64,000 nucleotides of DNA from positions 35,105,351 through 35,169,350 of the forward strand of contig NC_077230.1 of the NCBI RefSeq assembly GCF_027887165.1. The letters are read 5' to 3'. This DNA is from Monodelphis domestica (lineage: Eukaryota > Chordata > Mammalia > Didelphimorphia > Didelphidae). The notes under the pieces were generated by a model, which worked only from the letters and a program-made list of their open reading frames with translations, did not search any database and was not told the DNA's origin. Position 1 is the stretch's first letter, and every line of letters starts with the position of its first letter. Of the stretch, positions 36,540 to 48,929 are shown one piece after another. The position numbers and the translations under genes were made by a program.

Positions 36540-36830
36540 TAGTATGCTTTTTCATTAAGCATCTTGAATGATGGTTGGTCATTACACTGATTAGAATTCC
36601 TAATTTGTTCAATGTTTTTGTCATTACCATATTGTTCTCCTTGGCTCTGTTTACTTGTCTCTCCTTCACACTTTACAAGTCTTCCCATTATTTTCTCAAA
36701 CCTTCTTCCATTATTTATTGAAATACAATACCATTCTATCATATTTCCATCACATAACTTTCAGCCATTCCCCAATTTGTGGGCTTGCCTTCAAATTTCT
36801 ATCCCTAGCCACATTAAAAAGGTATATAAT
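36540..36830 (-). repeat. L1 3' fragment, antisense
   Basis: 'ctttcagccattccccaatt' and 'cttcaaatttctatccctag' are typical antisense L1 3' landmarks. The preceding part is ORF1-like. Confidence 0.5.
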
Positions 36831-36989
36831 ATATTTTAAAATATGTATGCAAATACATATATGTGATATATAATATCTTTATGTATATGACTATCACTCC
36901 CTTCCTCTGGCCTCCCTCTAATTACCCCATTTTCCCACAGTAAGGCCAGCTACATCCCTCACTATGAGTTCTAAGGGGGTACTATCCTT

Positions 36990-37150
36990 TTTTATACTTT
37001 TTAAACTTTTACCTTATGTCTTAGTACCAATACTAAGTAAAAAGTTCCAAGGCAGAAGAACAGTAAGGGCTAGGCAAAGTTGCCAAATTTGAATGCAGGA
37101 CCTGTCTGTAGGTCTGGCTCTCTAACCATTGAAAAACCCAGCTGTCCTGG
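36990..37150 (-). repeat. tRNA-derived marsupial SINE
   Basis: 'ttttaccttatgtcttagta', 'aggcagaagaacagtaaggg' and 'gtctggctctctaaccattg' in order on the plus strand indicate a minus-strand SINE with a small internal deletion. Confidence 0.7.
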
Positions 37151-37422
37151 TATGATCCCTTAATAATAAAGTCTTCAGCCATCATATCAGTGTGTTATGT
37201 TTACCCTATTAGGTGATTAGGAGCTGGTTACTTTAACACTATGAACATCAATTAGACTTTGGTAAGAGATATTTGCTTCAACAATATAGTAAGAAAAGAA
37301 TTCCAAATATTACCCCAACACCTTTTCTCCTATTTCAACACAATCACAGGCAAGGATGAGATCATACTTAACTTGGATTTGATCCACAAAATTTATTTAC
37401 AAATCTCTCACTGAACAATGGA

Positions 37423-37423
37423 A

Positions 37424-37503
<80 letters not shown>

Positions 37504-37512
37504 TCTCCTCTC
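37423..37512. repeat. (CT)n microsatellite
   Basis: An almost uninterrupted CT run of about 90 bases. Confidence 0.95.
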
Positions 37513-38040
37513 TTTTTTTTTTGCTTTTAAGCATAGCCCAGCCTGGACCCCAGGCCCCAGACTTCCTGTAAGTGGCTAGAGCTTCTGAACTTTTAAAAAG
37601 CACAAGGCCTGGCCATCTGCATTCTCTTTCACCTAAAAGAAGGCAAAAAAGACACAAAATGACAAAAGTCACAGCATGGCATGTACTCCCAACTTTAGCT
37701 CAAATCCAGGTAAGACATGATCTGAGAGCCCTATGGCAACTGGCCATCCTCACACACTCTACAGGAAGGAAAGGGCCTTGACCATGTTTCCCATTGGATA
37801 CTTTTGAGTATACCCCAGTTCTACATCCCATCAAAAAGGCTCCTCTTCACCACATTGTCAGAGGACCCAAAACAAATACCTTGCAAATACTCCACAGCCT
37901 GCAGGGAGATCAACCTATGCCAGTTCATAGATGGGTCTGTTTGGTTGGCTTTCCATTATGATCACAATAAATGTTTCTGAAATAAGAAAAGTACCCCAAA
38001 TGCCTAAGATTAACCACTATTTCATGATGGAAAATCCTTC
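37513..38040. other. Intergenic, nothing recognised
   Basis: Relatively G+C-richer spacer with no gene. The open frames at 37487-37781 overlap the simple repeat edge and have no supporting signal. Confidence 0.4.
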
Positions 38041-38400
38041 ATCAAAGGATTGAAACTACAGTTCTCAAAAGAAAAATTGTAAGTTATCATCAACTTTATT
38101 AAACATGATTGCAAGTCATTAATAAAATTGTATGCAATAACAGAATGGGGTCTCTACCTCAGGAGGTAGCATTACAAAAGGTCAGAACTGCCAATTTTGG
38201 AGAGGATATATAAAAATTAGCACAATGAGTTGTTCTACCTTTGACATGGCATATCCATTTGGGAAAACAATTTGGAATTATAATTTTGAAAAAGTGACTT
38301 AAAATGTCTATGACCTTTGAATATTTTACTCTCAAGCATACATTCCCATGAAACAAAAAAACTAAAAAGGTCCCCCTGACATCTAAATATTCATTATACC
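38041..38400 (+). repeat. L1 3' fragment, decayed
   Basis: 'aattttggagaggatatata', 'gggaaaacaatttggaatta' and 'caagcatacattcccatgaa' follow the order of the plus-strand L1 3' region with much decay. Confidence 0.5.
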
Positions 38401-38414
38401 CTTTATTTTGTTGG

Positions 38415-38665
38415 AGGCAATTAAGGGAAGAAGTGGTTAGCATGCAGGGCATGGAGTCAGAAGACACAAGTTCAGATCTAGTTTCAGTTACTCATATCCT
38501 GGGCAAATCGCTTAACCTCTGCCTACTTTACTTTCCTTAATTGGAAAATAGGGATAACAGGAGCCACCCTGTAGCTAGGATCAAATAAAATACTTATAAA
38601 ATGCTTTGCACAGTGCCTGGCAAATAATGGACATTGTACAAATGCTCAGTGTTTCCAAGTCATGT
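38415..38665 (+). repeat. MIR-like SINE
   Basis: A long, well-kept MIR-type element: 'tggttagcatgcagggcatg', 'gagtcagaagacacaagttc', 'tcctgggcaaatcgcttaac' and 'tgctttgcacagtgcctggc'. Confidence 0.8.
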
Positions 38666-38734
38666 TCTGGAAATAAATTCAAGTAGTTTATGATTATAGT
38701 TGCCCTTGGGAAACCACTATTCTTGTGCTCTATG

Positions 38735-38885
38735 GCAGTGATTGTGAACCTTTTAGAGCTGGAGTGCCAGTCCCTGCCCCCACACACACCCAGAACAAGT
38801 GCTATGCCCACCACCAAGAGACAGCATATCATACCCCTCTCTCCCATGGAATCCCAGGTTTTCCCCTCCTTTACAAAGGTTTGAG
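38735..38885. mobile_element. hAT-like element, partial
   Basis: Begins 'cagtgattgtgaacctttta', like the terminus of 16262-16560, then a C-rich body. The far end is unclear. Confidence 0.4.
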
Positions 38886-39109
38886 GGATACCTTAGGGAT
38901 ACCCACATATCATTAAAATTCTTGTCTCCAATTCTTTTTTCCAGTATACATGAGCAATGACAATTGTTCCTGTGGTAGCCTAGTTTGCTCAAAATGCTAA
39001 AAATCTGCATGAGGAGATAAAGTCTTTATCTGCTAATGCCACAGGAATCTGATATTATTCCGATTGTAATTCTACTACTAGCTGGCAACCAGCAAGGGCA
39101 TCTTGACTT

Positions 39110-39220
39110 TTTGAAATTATAGTTATATATAGTTATATATAGTTATATATATATATATATATATAACTATATATAACTATATATAGTTATATATAGTTAT
39201 ATATAGTTATATATAAATGT
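39110..39220. repeat. A+T palindrome built on TATAGT/ACTATA
   Basis: Repeats of 'agttatatat' run into a central (AT)n, then into 'ataactatat' repeats, the reverse complement, before returning to the first orientation near 39185. The centre is a near-perfect inverted repeat of about 60 bases able to form a cruciform. Confidence 0.9.
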
Positions 39221-39690
39221 AGAAATTATATAATACCCTTTGGATTTGTTGCGCAAAATTTCAGGATCTGCGCCCACAAGTATTTTTGCAGTCTTCTTTC
39301 TGTACCACCTCTGTATATGATGATGCCACTGATAAGCAATTTTTTGGATGGCTTTTGACTAATTTATTCTCAGATGAAGTAATTTTATCAGATTATTCTT
39401 GGCAGTGCACAGTGAATTGGATGTTATGTAATGACAACACACTTTTGCTCCTGCTGAGATTCTGCCTCGAAGCCTCCATTCTTCTAGTCATAAGGAATAA
39501 CAAACATAGTAATGTTTGAGAATGAATGGAGAGTGCTTTTTTTTTAATAAACCCTTCTGTCTTCGATGAGATGAGTATCATAGAAGAGGAACCAAGTGCA
39601 AGATTGTAAAGCTTTACTAGAAGGAGAAATCGTAGCTGGCTGGATCAGGGAATGTTTCTTGGAGGCAATTCAGTGTCAGCTGAGTCTGGA
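39221..39690. other. Intergenic, nothing recognised
   Basis: No gene. The open frame at 39286-39519 has no homology that I recognise and no splice or start evidence. Confidence 0.4.
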
Positions 39691-39954
39691 AATATGAGGA
39701 AGATTACATATATAAGCAGATTATATGTATATAATACATATTATATAGAATATATAAAATCTTTATATAATATATAATTTTATATATCTTATTATATATA
39801 AGATGATAAATATATGCAGATAGCTGAGAGGGATAAGGAAGTTTCCAAATAGAGGCCTGCACACTCTATATGACTCACAATAGGAGATCAATTCTTATTG
39901 GAAGGAGGTAAGGCCTTTTGAAAGACTTGATTGTTTCTGTTTCTGATAGAAGGA

Positions 39955-39958
39955 TATG

Positions 39959-40002
<44 letters not shown>

Positions 40003-40030
40003 GATAGATAGAGGTAGAGATAGAGATATA
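39955..40030. repeat. (TAGA)n microsatellite
   Basis: A tetranucleotide run of about 10 units followed by degenerate GATA/GAGATA repeats. A+T simple sequence at 39710-39810 lies just before it. Confidence 0.95.
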
Positions 40031-41361
40031 ATATAGTTGGGGAGCATGATGAAAGCACTGTAGCCAGAAAGAAGAACATGAACAAAATTGGTCCCAGGAG
40101 GTTCAAAAAAGGAACTTTTGCAGTAAAAAGTAGGTAAATTAGTTACAGTATTGGGAGGATTTTGTAGTGGAATAAAAACTGAAAATATGAATGAAGTCAT
40201 ATTGTGGAGGGCTATAACTTAGAATTTTACTCCTACAAGGCAACATTTTTCACACTGCCAGTCATAGTTGGTTATGATCTGAAACTACATAAAGACACAG
40301 AGCAATTGCTGATGTAATGATAGAACCATCATCCCCAAATGGGAGAAATTATGTAAAATATACTAGGAAAACTAAGTCAATGTTCCTATCTTTCCAAAGG
40401 GACAGAACTTTTCTAACTCCAAAGGAATTCTAGAAACTGCAGCCTGTGTAAGTTTGACCTCAATCTAAAACAAAACTGGCTGTCTAAATAAAAAACCCAA
40501 AACAGATGGCTTGTGTCTCCTTAGTAAAGGAAAGCCGTGGTCACGAAAACCGTGGTCACGAAAAGCCAATATGAATTCACTAAAATTACAGTATATATAT
40601 ACACATACATGCAAACATATAAGTCTATATTAGATAACTACAAAAAAGTGTGTTTCCTTTTTCATTCATTTGTTATATTGGGAAAACAGGAATAAGTAGC
40701 AAATCTAAGATTTCATTATGAATTGGGTCCAACTCTTCCCTGGACAGGAAATTCCTTTACAGAGTCACCAAGAACATGTCATCCAGCTTGTCCTTAAGAA
40801 AAACCAGTGAATGGGAACCCACTATTCCTGAGGCTGCTCATTCCACTTTGAAAGTAAATTGGGCAAGTGCAGCCAAGATGGAGGAAACACAGCAGGGAGT
40901 TTCCCCATAAAATTCATCCAAATAGAACTAAAACCTTATCTAAAATCTAGATAAGGAAATTTTTTTAAGTCACATTTTTCTATCCCTTTTCAGTAGCAGG
41001 AGACAAAGAGGACTCTCTTCATTGAGAACAGAAACTTCTACCCTTAAATTACTCCCCTCCCTACTACTCCCTTTCTTATTCCCCTTCTACTTCTCATTAA
41101 AGCAAGATTGATTCTATACCCCAATGAATCAGGCTGTTCTTCCCTCTGTGATCCAATTCCAGTTAGAGTAAGGTTCAAGTAATACTTGTCACCATCCTCA
41201 TCCTTCCCTCCATAGTAATAGTATTACCTACCTCCTGTGCCATGTTAGATGATATAATTTACCCCATTTCCACTTCTCTTGTTCCATTTCTCTTAGTACA
41301 ATCTTCTTTATCACTCCTAGTTTTATAAAAATATTCTAAATAGCTTAGGACAACCTTTGTC

Positions 41362-41406
<45 letters not shown>

Positions 41407-41450
41407 TTCTATTATGATGATCATTTTAAAGAGTTACAGATATCTTTCCA
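40031..41450. other. Intergenic spacer
   Basis: No gene. It contains a 17-base tandem duplication ('ccgtggtcacgaaaa') at about 40532-40565, a possible LINE 5' end at 40870-40970 ('gcagccaagatggaggaaac'), and an (AT)n run at 41361-41406. Confidence 0.5.
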
Positions 41451-42100
41451 TATAGGAATATAAAAAATTTGACCATATTGAAGCCCTTAAATGTTTTCTC
41501 TTATTTACTTTTTTATGCTCTTGAATTTTGTATCTAAACATCAAATTTTCTGTTAGGTGTTTTTTTTTTTTTTCAGGAATGTGTGGAAACCTATTTTATT
41601 AAATAGCCTTACTTTCCCCTGAAATAGTCTATTTTGATGGGTAGGTTATTATCCTTTCCCTGGGTCAATTCTCATTTTCCAGGAATTATTTTCTTCAGAA
41701 ATTTTTTTCACTACTTTTTTCTTTTTGCCAATTCTGATTTTTTAAAAGAATTGGCTTCTTTCTCAAATATTTTGTGCCTCCATTACCACAATCTTGAATT
41801 TCTTTTCATTATGTTCTTGGATTTTTCTCATTAATTTTCTCAGTTTTTTGTTTTCTGGTCTTATTTTATTTTTAAAATACAATTTTTGTTTCTTTTTAAA
41901 ATCTTTCTTTAGCTCTTTTAGGAGTTATTGTTGGATTTCTGTCCAATCTCCACTTTTCTTGGAGGCTTTTTGTAGTCATTGTCTTTTTCTGAATTTGTAT
42001 CTTGAACTTCTCTGTCACCTTAGTGTTATATTTATGATTAGATTCTTTTGGTTTGCTCATTTTTTAGCATATTTCTTGACTGTACCTTAGATTAGAGTTG
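41451..42100 (-). repeat. LINE ORF1-region fragment, antisense
   Basis: The minus strand resembles the coiled-coil ORF1 part of L1/HAL1-type LINEs, also seen at 56560-57400: long T/C-rich plus-strand sequence such as 'tttagctcttttaggagtta' and 'tttctcaaatattttgtgcc'. Confidence 0.5.
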
Positions 42101-42699
42101 GGCACAATCACCAGTTTTTTAGTTAATAGTCAAATAATACAGTTTGCTAAGAAAAATACAACTTGGAGGGTATTAAATTTGCTGACAGGCCACTTTGACT
42201 TTAAGCCTGTAACCCAAAAGTTTCTACCAAGTCCACCACACCCTTCTGCATGTAAGCATAAGACAATCAGGAGGTGGAGGTCTGTCCTTGGGGTACCTGC
42301 TAGGTGCAATGACTATATCAGTCTTGGGGCTGCTGACTCCTAACATTAATAGGAAATTGTCAGCAAAAACAATTAACCTCTGACCTTTTATTGAGAGAAC
42401 TTAGAAAGGTCAATCATATAACTGATATTAGTTACCTCACATAGTGATGATTTCTGTACTTTCTAGCTTATTCTGAACTTGCAGCATTAATTAAGAACTG
42501 CCCATGCGAAAGATTTATTTTCACCCCACTTTAATTTTCATTGTATTTTCTCTCTTTAATATGGTACTATGTCATCAGATTTCTTTGCATAAAAAACAGC
42601 TATCTCCTAAGACTTGGGGTCTTTAGTCTTGATCTTGACCACAGTCACCCTGCTTCCAGTAAACCTATTATTTTCTTGGAGATTGTATTGGTGTGATAA

Positions 42700-43280
42700 T
42701 TTTTCACCACAAAATGCGAATTAAAACAACTCTGAGGTACCCACTACACATCTGTTAGATTAGCAAATATGAAGTAAAGGAAAATAATAAATAATGTAGA
42801 GACTGGCATAATTGGGACACTAATGTATTGCTGGGGCAGTTGAAAACTGATCCAACCATTCTGCAGGGCAATTTGGAATTATGCCCAGTAATACCACTAC
42901 TAGGTCTGAAATCCAAAGAGACTTAAAAAAATGGGAAAGTACATGGTTGTACAAAAATAGTTAAAGCTGCCCTTTTTGTGGTGGCAAAGAAATGGAAACT
43001 AAAGGGACATCCCTCAATTTGGGAATGGCTGAACAAATTGTGGCAGATGATGGTGACAGAATACTATTGTGCTCTGACATAAACAGGAGGATGATCTCAC
43101 AAAGAGTTGGAAAGACCTACATTAATTGATGCACTGAAATGAACAGAACCAGGAAAACATTATAAACAGTAACAGCAATAGTGTGGAATGATCAAATTTG
43201 ATAGACTTAGCTGCTCTCAGTGATACAATGATTCAGACAGCATTTTAGATAGGTAGCCACAAACACAGAAAAGATGTGGG
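42700..43280 (+). repeat. L1 3' end
   Basis: Plus strand 'aattaaaacaactctgaggt', 'gatccaaccattctgcaggg', 'gggaatggctgaacaaattg' and 'gaacagaaccaggaaaacat': a 5'-truncated marsupial L1. Confidence 0.85.
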
Positions 43281-43589
43281 ATGACAGGGGATGGAAGAAA
43301 TAAGTCAGGGGGTTTTGAGGATAAGCCTGAAATATGTTTCTTTGCAGGCAGTAGGGAAGGAGTCAGCAGACAGAGACTGAGAATAAGTCAGAGTGTGGGG
43401 ACAGATTCCAGTTCCATTGCCATGTGGACCATTTCAACTATTTCAGGTCCTGAGCTCTGTGGCTCTCAGGCTCAGTAAGAATTCCATTATTTGTTTGTTT
43501 TCTTATTGGTGGTTTGGAAAGTGAAGCCTGACTTCAGATCTATACTCAAATGCATTTTCTCTCTTTTCTTTCCTGTCCAATTTGGATTT

Positions 43590-43990
43590 CTTTTTTTTTT
43601 TAATTTAATTTAATTTAATTTTATTTTTTTGGTTACAATACTCACTTTATTTCCCTCCCTCCTCTCCACCCACACTTCCCACAGCCAAGGCACAATTTCT
43701 TTGGGTATTACTTGTGTCCTTGATCAGAACCTATTTCAATTATGTTATTTGTACTAGGATGTTCATTTAGAGTCTACATCCCCAACCATATCCCTTTGAC
43801 CCATGGATTCAAGCAGTTGAGTTTCTCCAGTGTTTTTACTCCCACAGTGTTTCCTCTGGATGTGGATAGTGCTTTTTCTCATCCAAATTGGATTTCTGAA
43901 TCTAAAACAAGGCTTACTTTGTGCATATTCCCCCCATACTTTTGTCACTTCTGTCATCCATGGTTGTGAATCTATTTTTTTTAATGTCCC
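43590..43990 (-). repeat. L1 3' end, antisense
   Basis: (AATTT)n tail, 'tctttgggtattacttgtgt', 'gttcatttagagtctacatc' and 'ctctggatgtggatagtgct' give a minus-strand L1 3' end. Confidence 0.8.
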
Positions 43991-44750
43991 CAGGATAAGG
44001 TCAGGAGTTGAATCAAAGGGATGTTAATAGTAGAAATTTCTGGGGCAACAAGGAAGGTGTTGGGTTCTTATGACTTCAACAGGAGCTCCTATTTCCAAGT
44101 TAAAGAAATCCAGGGTACACCTGCCCATACCTGCTCAACCTAGGTAACCTCCTTTTCAATTGCAAAGATTTTTATTAGTCTTTGACTCATCCTCATTTGC
44201 TAACATATGTAGGCAGAAAGTGATGTTGAATGCAAATATTCCATAACCTTGGGAAAGGGTTCAAGCCTCTTATTCCTCATCACTTATTTTATTGTCCTTT
44301 CAGGATTCATCAGGAATCCAGATTCTATCTAGGCTAACTGTCTTTCTACTGAGAGCCATGATCCCACTTAGTATGGGAATAGAGCATATTGTTCCATCAG
44401 GCAAAGTGTTGCCGTCAAATAAAAGAAAATAATAGCTAAGAGTGCCTGGTAATTCTCACTTAGATTCCTTGGTTCTTTAATGGCTCAGCTTAGGCACCAA
44501 GAGTACACTACCAAATGTTTCTTCATTCCTCAACTTCTTCCCTAGTAACTTCTTTCCTAGAATTACCCTGTATTTGTTTTTTAGTTCATCTTAGCATATA
44601 TACATTATTTTTTGTTTAGTGGTATGAAATGCAAATGGAAATGGAAACCATAAAACAGTACATTAGAATCTGTAGACATCATGTTGACTTAGAGAATCCT
44701 CTAGCCATATTACCTATATTTCATTTTTTATATTCTGTTAACTAGTTACC
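43991..44750. other. Intergenic spacer before unit C
   Basis: No gene or named repeat recognised. Confidence 0.4.
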
Positions 44751-45720
44751 AATTACATTTTAATCTTGTCTACCATGCCACTCTTTGGTGCCTGGCACTG
44801 TTTCACACCTCTGGACTAAGCCATGTTATTCCCCTTGAGGGCAGGAACTGTTTGCACTAATAAATATTTGTTGGTTGACTGGATTGATAGGTACAATTGG
44901 GTACATCCTTGTTGTTGCTAGGGAAGCTTGTTATGAAACGCAGGGAATGAAATTACATAAGTCTCAAATGAAAGCAAAAGAAGTCTGCATACCAAATGTA
45001 ACAAAGGTAGTAAAATGGAAAGACAAGGTAGATCTGGGCTGAGGTATCTGTCAATTTTTGCTGGTGCTTTTTGAGTGCTGGCTAACAATTATAAGTTTTA
45101 AAGCAAATGAAAAGTTTATTCAGGATAAAGAATCTGTTGTTTCCTCATAGGGCCAAACAGTCAGCCAATAAAAGATCACAGAGCACTTATGATATGTCAC
45201 ATCACCAAGGTAACAGGAGGGATGGTGATAAACAAAGGGTGGAGCCTGGGGAGATCATTTCTGAAAAGAAAAAGATGAGGTAGGATGTGTTATGATTTAG
45301 AGGATGACAGTTGATAAATTGTGGAATTTTGTATTATATAGAAGTTTGCCATGGATTTTTTTTTTGGTGGTGGAATGGTTTACTATGAAATTGCTATAGA
45401 AATTTTTCATAAAACTCTTAAAAAACTCATGATAATTTGCAATGGTGGCCCAAGATTATAGAATTCTAAAGGGGATCACTGAGATTTTGTCCAGTTTCAA
45501 AAGATTTAACTTTATTGAGGAATTTAAAAATATTATAAGATGCTATAGAAGGTTGTAGGGAAAGAAAATATGTCATGACCAATATCTTCTAACGTGTTTT
45601 CAGTTTCATATGATTTTCATTATGTTAGTAATTTATCTAAGAAACAAATATAATAATGTCATTGGGGAATGAAGGGTTTGGATACATAATGGAAAGTTCT
45701 CTTTTTTCTGTATAAATAGT
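44751..45720 (+). other. Unit C 5' flank, paralogous to unit B 3960-4990
   Basis: Shared landmarks in the same order include 'ctctggactaagccatgtta', 'gttgactggattgatag', 'aagcttgttatgaaac', 'gtaaaatggaaaga' and 'aatatcttctaacgtgtttt'. Divergence is moderate, with small indels. Confidence 0.75.
45150..45290 (+). promoter_or_regulatory. Unit C promoter region with damaged TATA box
   Basis: The CCAAT box is kept at 45165-45169. The position of the unit B TATAAATA reads GATAAACA (about 45227-45234), so the TATA box has decayed. The putative first-exon donor GAG|GTAGGATGTGTTA is kept near 45280. Confidence 0.5.
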
Positions 45721-45764
45721 TATAAACATAAATGCATCTATATATTTATGTAATTAATATACTA

Positions 45765-45830
45765 CATATAAATGCAGGTCACATAGCTAATGTCTGAAGC
45801 TCTATCCATTATATCATCTAGCCATACTAC
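45765..45830 (-). repeat. MIR-like SINE fragment
   Basis: 'caggtcacatagctaatgtc' and 'tatccattatatcatctagc' are typical of antisense MIR 3' parts. Confidence 0.55.
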
Positions 45831-47100
45831 ATTTATGCATACATTCATATTTCTTTCTACGTCCATATCTATGCTGATGTCTATGTCTATACACACATAA
45901 CGCGCACACACACAGAAAAACTGTTCCCAGGGAATTTTGTTAGAGATCATTTTAATGTCACCAAGCAAGTGCCTTTTTATTTACTAAATTTCTGGATCAT
46001 TAATTCTTTCACTTAACTATTCTGTTCCTTAATTTGTTCCTATGTCTAATGAATAAGTCAGACCAGAAAAGGGTTTATTAATACCTGTGGTCAATGAGTT
46101 TGCTTTCTTTTTAAATTTCTATGCCTGTATTTAAATATAATTAATTCCTTTGTAATTCTTTCTATTTTGTTTTATGCATCTAATTTTTTTTCTTGGAAAA
46201 GGTCTTCACCACATTACTAAAGGAGATAATGATACAAAATAGGTTAAGAGTTTCTCGAATAAAAGATAACTAAGGTTCTTCCAAACTATAAATTTCTTGA
46301 TCTATGCTGCTATAATTTTTTTCTGATTTCATAGGCACATTAACAGAATATATTTTCCATGTCTACCTTTTTCTTTACATATTACATACTTACTATTGTT
46401 ACTCTATAATATTACATATTATAATAAATACTTTATACTACATTATTAGATCTGAAAAGTTGACCAACTTCAGCCTTTACTCTTTCTATAGTGATAAAGT
46501 AGAGAACAAGGAATACAAGATGAAAGCATGTGATAGCTCTATTGTGAATTGACTGTATGTTCATCAAATGAGAGAACAAATGGAGCACTTTCAAAATCAG
46601 AAGAAGCAAAGCAATAAAGAAGTACTGAATTTTCTGGTGATAAACTAAGAAGTAAGAAATTTTTTGAAATGAATAAAACTTTTGGCTTCACATGTCTAAG
46701 TGCCTAGCGTATGAATACCTTCAGGAGAGTAAGGACCCTGGTTATTCCTGTGAGAAGTACATAGGGCATGTGGCATTGCTACAGCAATTTCCTCTGGCCC
46801 TCATAGGGCAGATGAAGCAAACTGAAAAAGGCAACAAGGTTTTTTGTTTTTTGGCAGGTTGTGTGTGAAAAATTAGAGTATAGTTCATACTTTTTAGGTG
46901 CTTTTGATCTCTAATATAACAGAGAAGGATAAAGGACAATAAGATTCTACCACACTGGAATTCTCTTGCCTTGCAGAAATTGGAAAAGGAAATAAGATGT
47001 TGAGGATGATAAAAAGAACATAGCTAGGTTGAGGAAGACTGTCAGATGATATCCAGGTCTGAAAATTATTTTATTTTTGGACAATACAAAGGATAGACTT
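45831..47100. other. Unit C first intron, private part
   Basis: This occupies the place of the A+T block of unit B but is unrelated to it. No gene or confident repeat is seen. Confidence 0.45.
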
Positions 47101-47308
47101 AATGCTGGAAAAACTCCATCCATTGTGCCTCATACCTCCTAACATAAACATTACTTGGGGTATATCTACATAGGATATTCCTTTAGAATTCCTCCCCCTT
47201 ACATTAGACACACTGCTGATTTTTTCATCACAAATTTAAAAGGAAGAAGCAAATATGAAAATTACTCTTGTGTAAGGAGCTTGATATCTTTTAAACTTCT
47301 CTGAAAAA

Positions 47309-47363
47309 ATGATGCAAAGAAAAGTCCAACAATTAGATTTATTTTCTTGTCAAATAGACAAAG
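47309..47363 (+). pseudogene. Unit C exon with start codon
   Basis: Paralog of 6948-7002: ATGATG start, 'MMQRKVQQLDLFSCQIDK', same donor AAAG|GTAAGC and same phase. An in-frame TGA at 47282-47284 precedes it. The exon itself is intact, but no PDZ exons follow it, so it is called part of a pseudogene. Confidence 0.7.
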
Positions 47364-48223
47364 GTAAGCATTAAATTTATGATTGCTTATTTCATATGTA
47401 TACTATTCTTCAAGCATTTTTCTATTTTTGTAAATTATCTTTTATTATAACAATAAAGGTTGAATAAGTAGAATATTTTTCAAAATAATAACCCAAATGA
47501 AGATAAAGGTATACAATTATAACTAGTAAAGATTTTGTTATCATCACAACTATTTGCGAATGGTGTCAGAAATATGTGTTATAGCAATAAGGAAAGAAAA
47601 AAATTGAGAGAATAATAAAAGCACAGTGAGAAAAAATTTATTAGCTGTTATAGATATGAGTCTATTTATAAAACCCTAGAGAGCCAAATATAAGGATTTA
47701 AAATAACAACTCCAAAAACATTCAGGATAATAAATAAATCCATAAAAGTATTGGCATTTGTATGTATTATCCACAAACCCCATAGCAGAAACAAATGGAG
47801 AAATTCAATTTTAAAATGACAGAGACTGTAAAATAGTTGTAAGACTATCAAGAGAAAGCAATAATGGGGGGTTGAGCCAAGGCAGTGGTGAAGTTGCTAC
47901 AGAGAGCAATCTGATTTCTACCAAATTAAATTATGATATAATGCCTTAAAACAAATATTTTAGGAGGAGCATAATACAAAGATGTGGTGAAAACATTTTC
48001 ATCCTAAACATGCTTAGACCAAGAGGAAAGATCTGCAACAATGTAGGGGAAGTAGTGCAAAAACAGTAGAACAAGGCAGGCCCCAATGAGGAAAGAAACC
48101 TTGGAGACACCTGAATCCACAGCAAGGGCTTCCAGAGCTCTCAAATACAAATTGTAAAAGAGTCAGAAAATTGATCATAAGGAGGTTACCTGGGTCCCTT
48201 TGCTGACTTGAGGGCAAGATTTT

Positions 48224-48929
48224 AATTTGAAAATTTTATTTAATTAGTCAATTTAGAATATTTTCCCTTGGTTACAAGAATCATGTTCCTTCCCTTCCCT
48301 CCCCCCAGGAGCCCACACGCAATTCCACTGGCTTTTACATGTGTCCTTGATCAAATCCGATTTCCAAATTGTTGATGTTTGCACGTGGGTGATTATTTAG
48401 AGTCTACATCCCCAATCACTTCCCCCATCAACCTATATAATCAAGTAATTGTTTTTCTTCTGTGTTTCTGCTCCCAGAGTTTTTCCTTTGGATGTGGATA
48501 GTGTTCTTTCTCATGGATCCATCCTCATTGCCCTGGATCATTGCATTGCTGCTAGTAGAGAAGTCTATGACATTCAATTGTACCACAGTGTATCAGTCTC
48601 TGTGTACAGTGTTCTCCTGGTTCTACTCCTCTCACTCTGCATCAATTCCTGGAGGTCCTTCCAGTTCACATGGAATTCCTCCAGTTCATTGTTTCTTTGA
48701 GCAAATAGTATTCCATCACCAACAGATACCACAATGTGTTCAGCCATTCCCCAATTGAAGGGCATCCCCTCATATTCCAATTGTTTGCCACCTCAAAGAG
48801 TGGGCTATAAATAATTTTGTATTAGTATTTTTTTTCTTCTTATCTCTTTGGGGTATAAACCCAGAAGTGCTACAGCTGGATGAAAGGGCAGACAGACTTT
48901 TAGCGCCCTTTGGGCATAGTTCCAAATTT
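48224..48929 (-). repeat. Antisense 5'-truncated L1 with target-site duplication
   Basis: The insert is bounded by two copies of GAGGGCAAGATTTT (48210-48223 and 48930-48943). On the plus strand it starts with the reversed A-rich tail ('aatttgaaaattttatttaa') and has 'gatttagagtctacatcccc'-like and 'ccattccccaattgaagggc' landmarks. It interrupts the plus-strand LINE ORF1 region. Confidence 0.9.
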
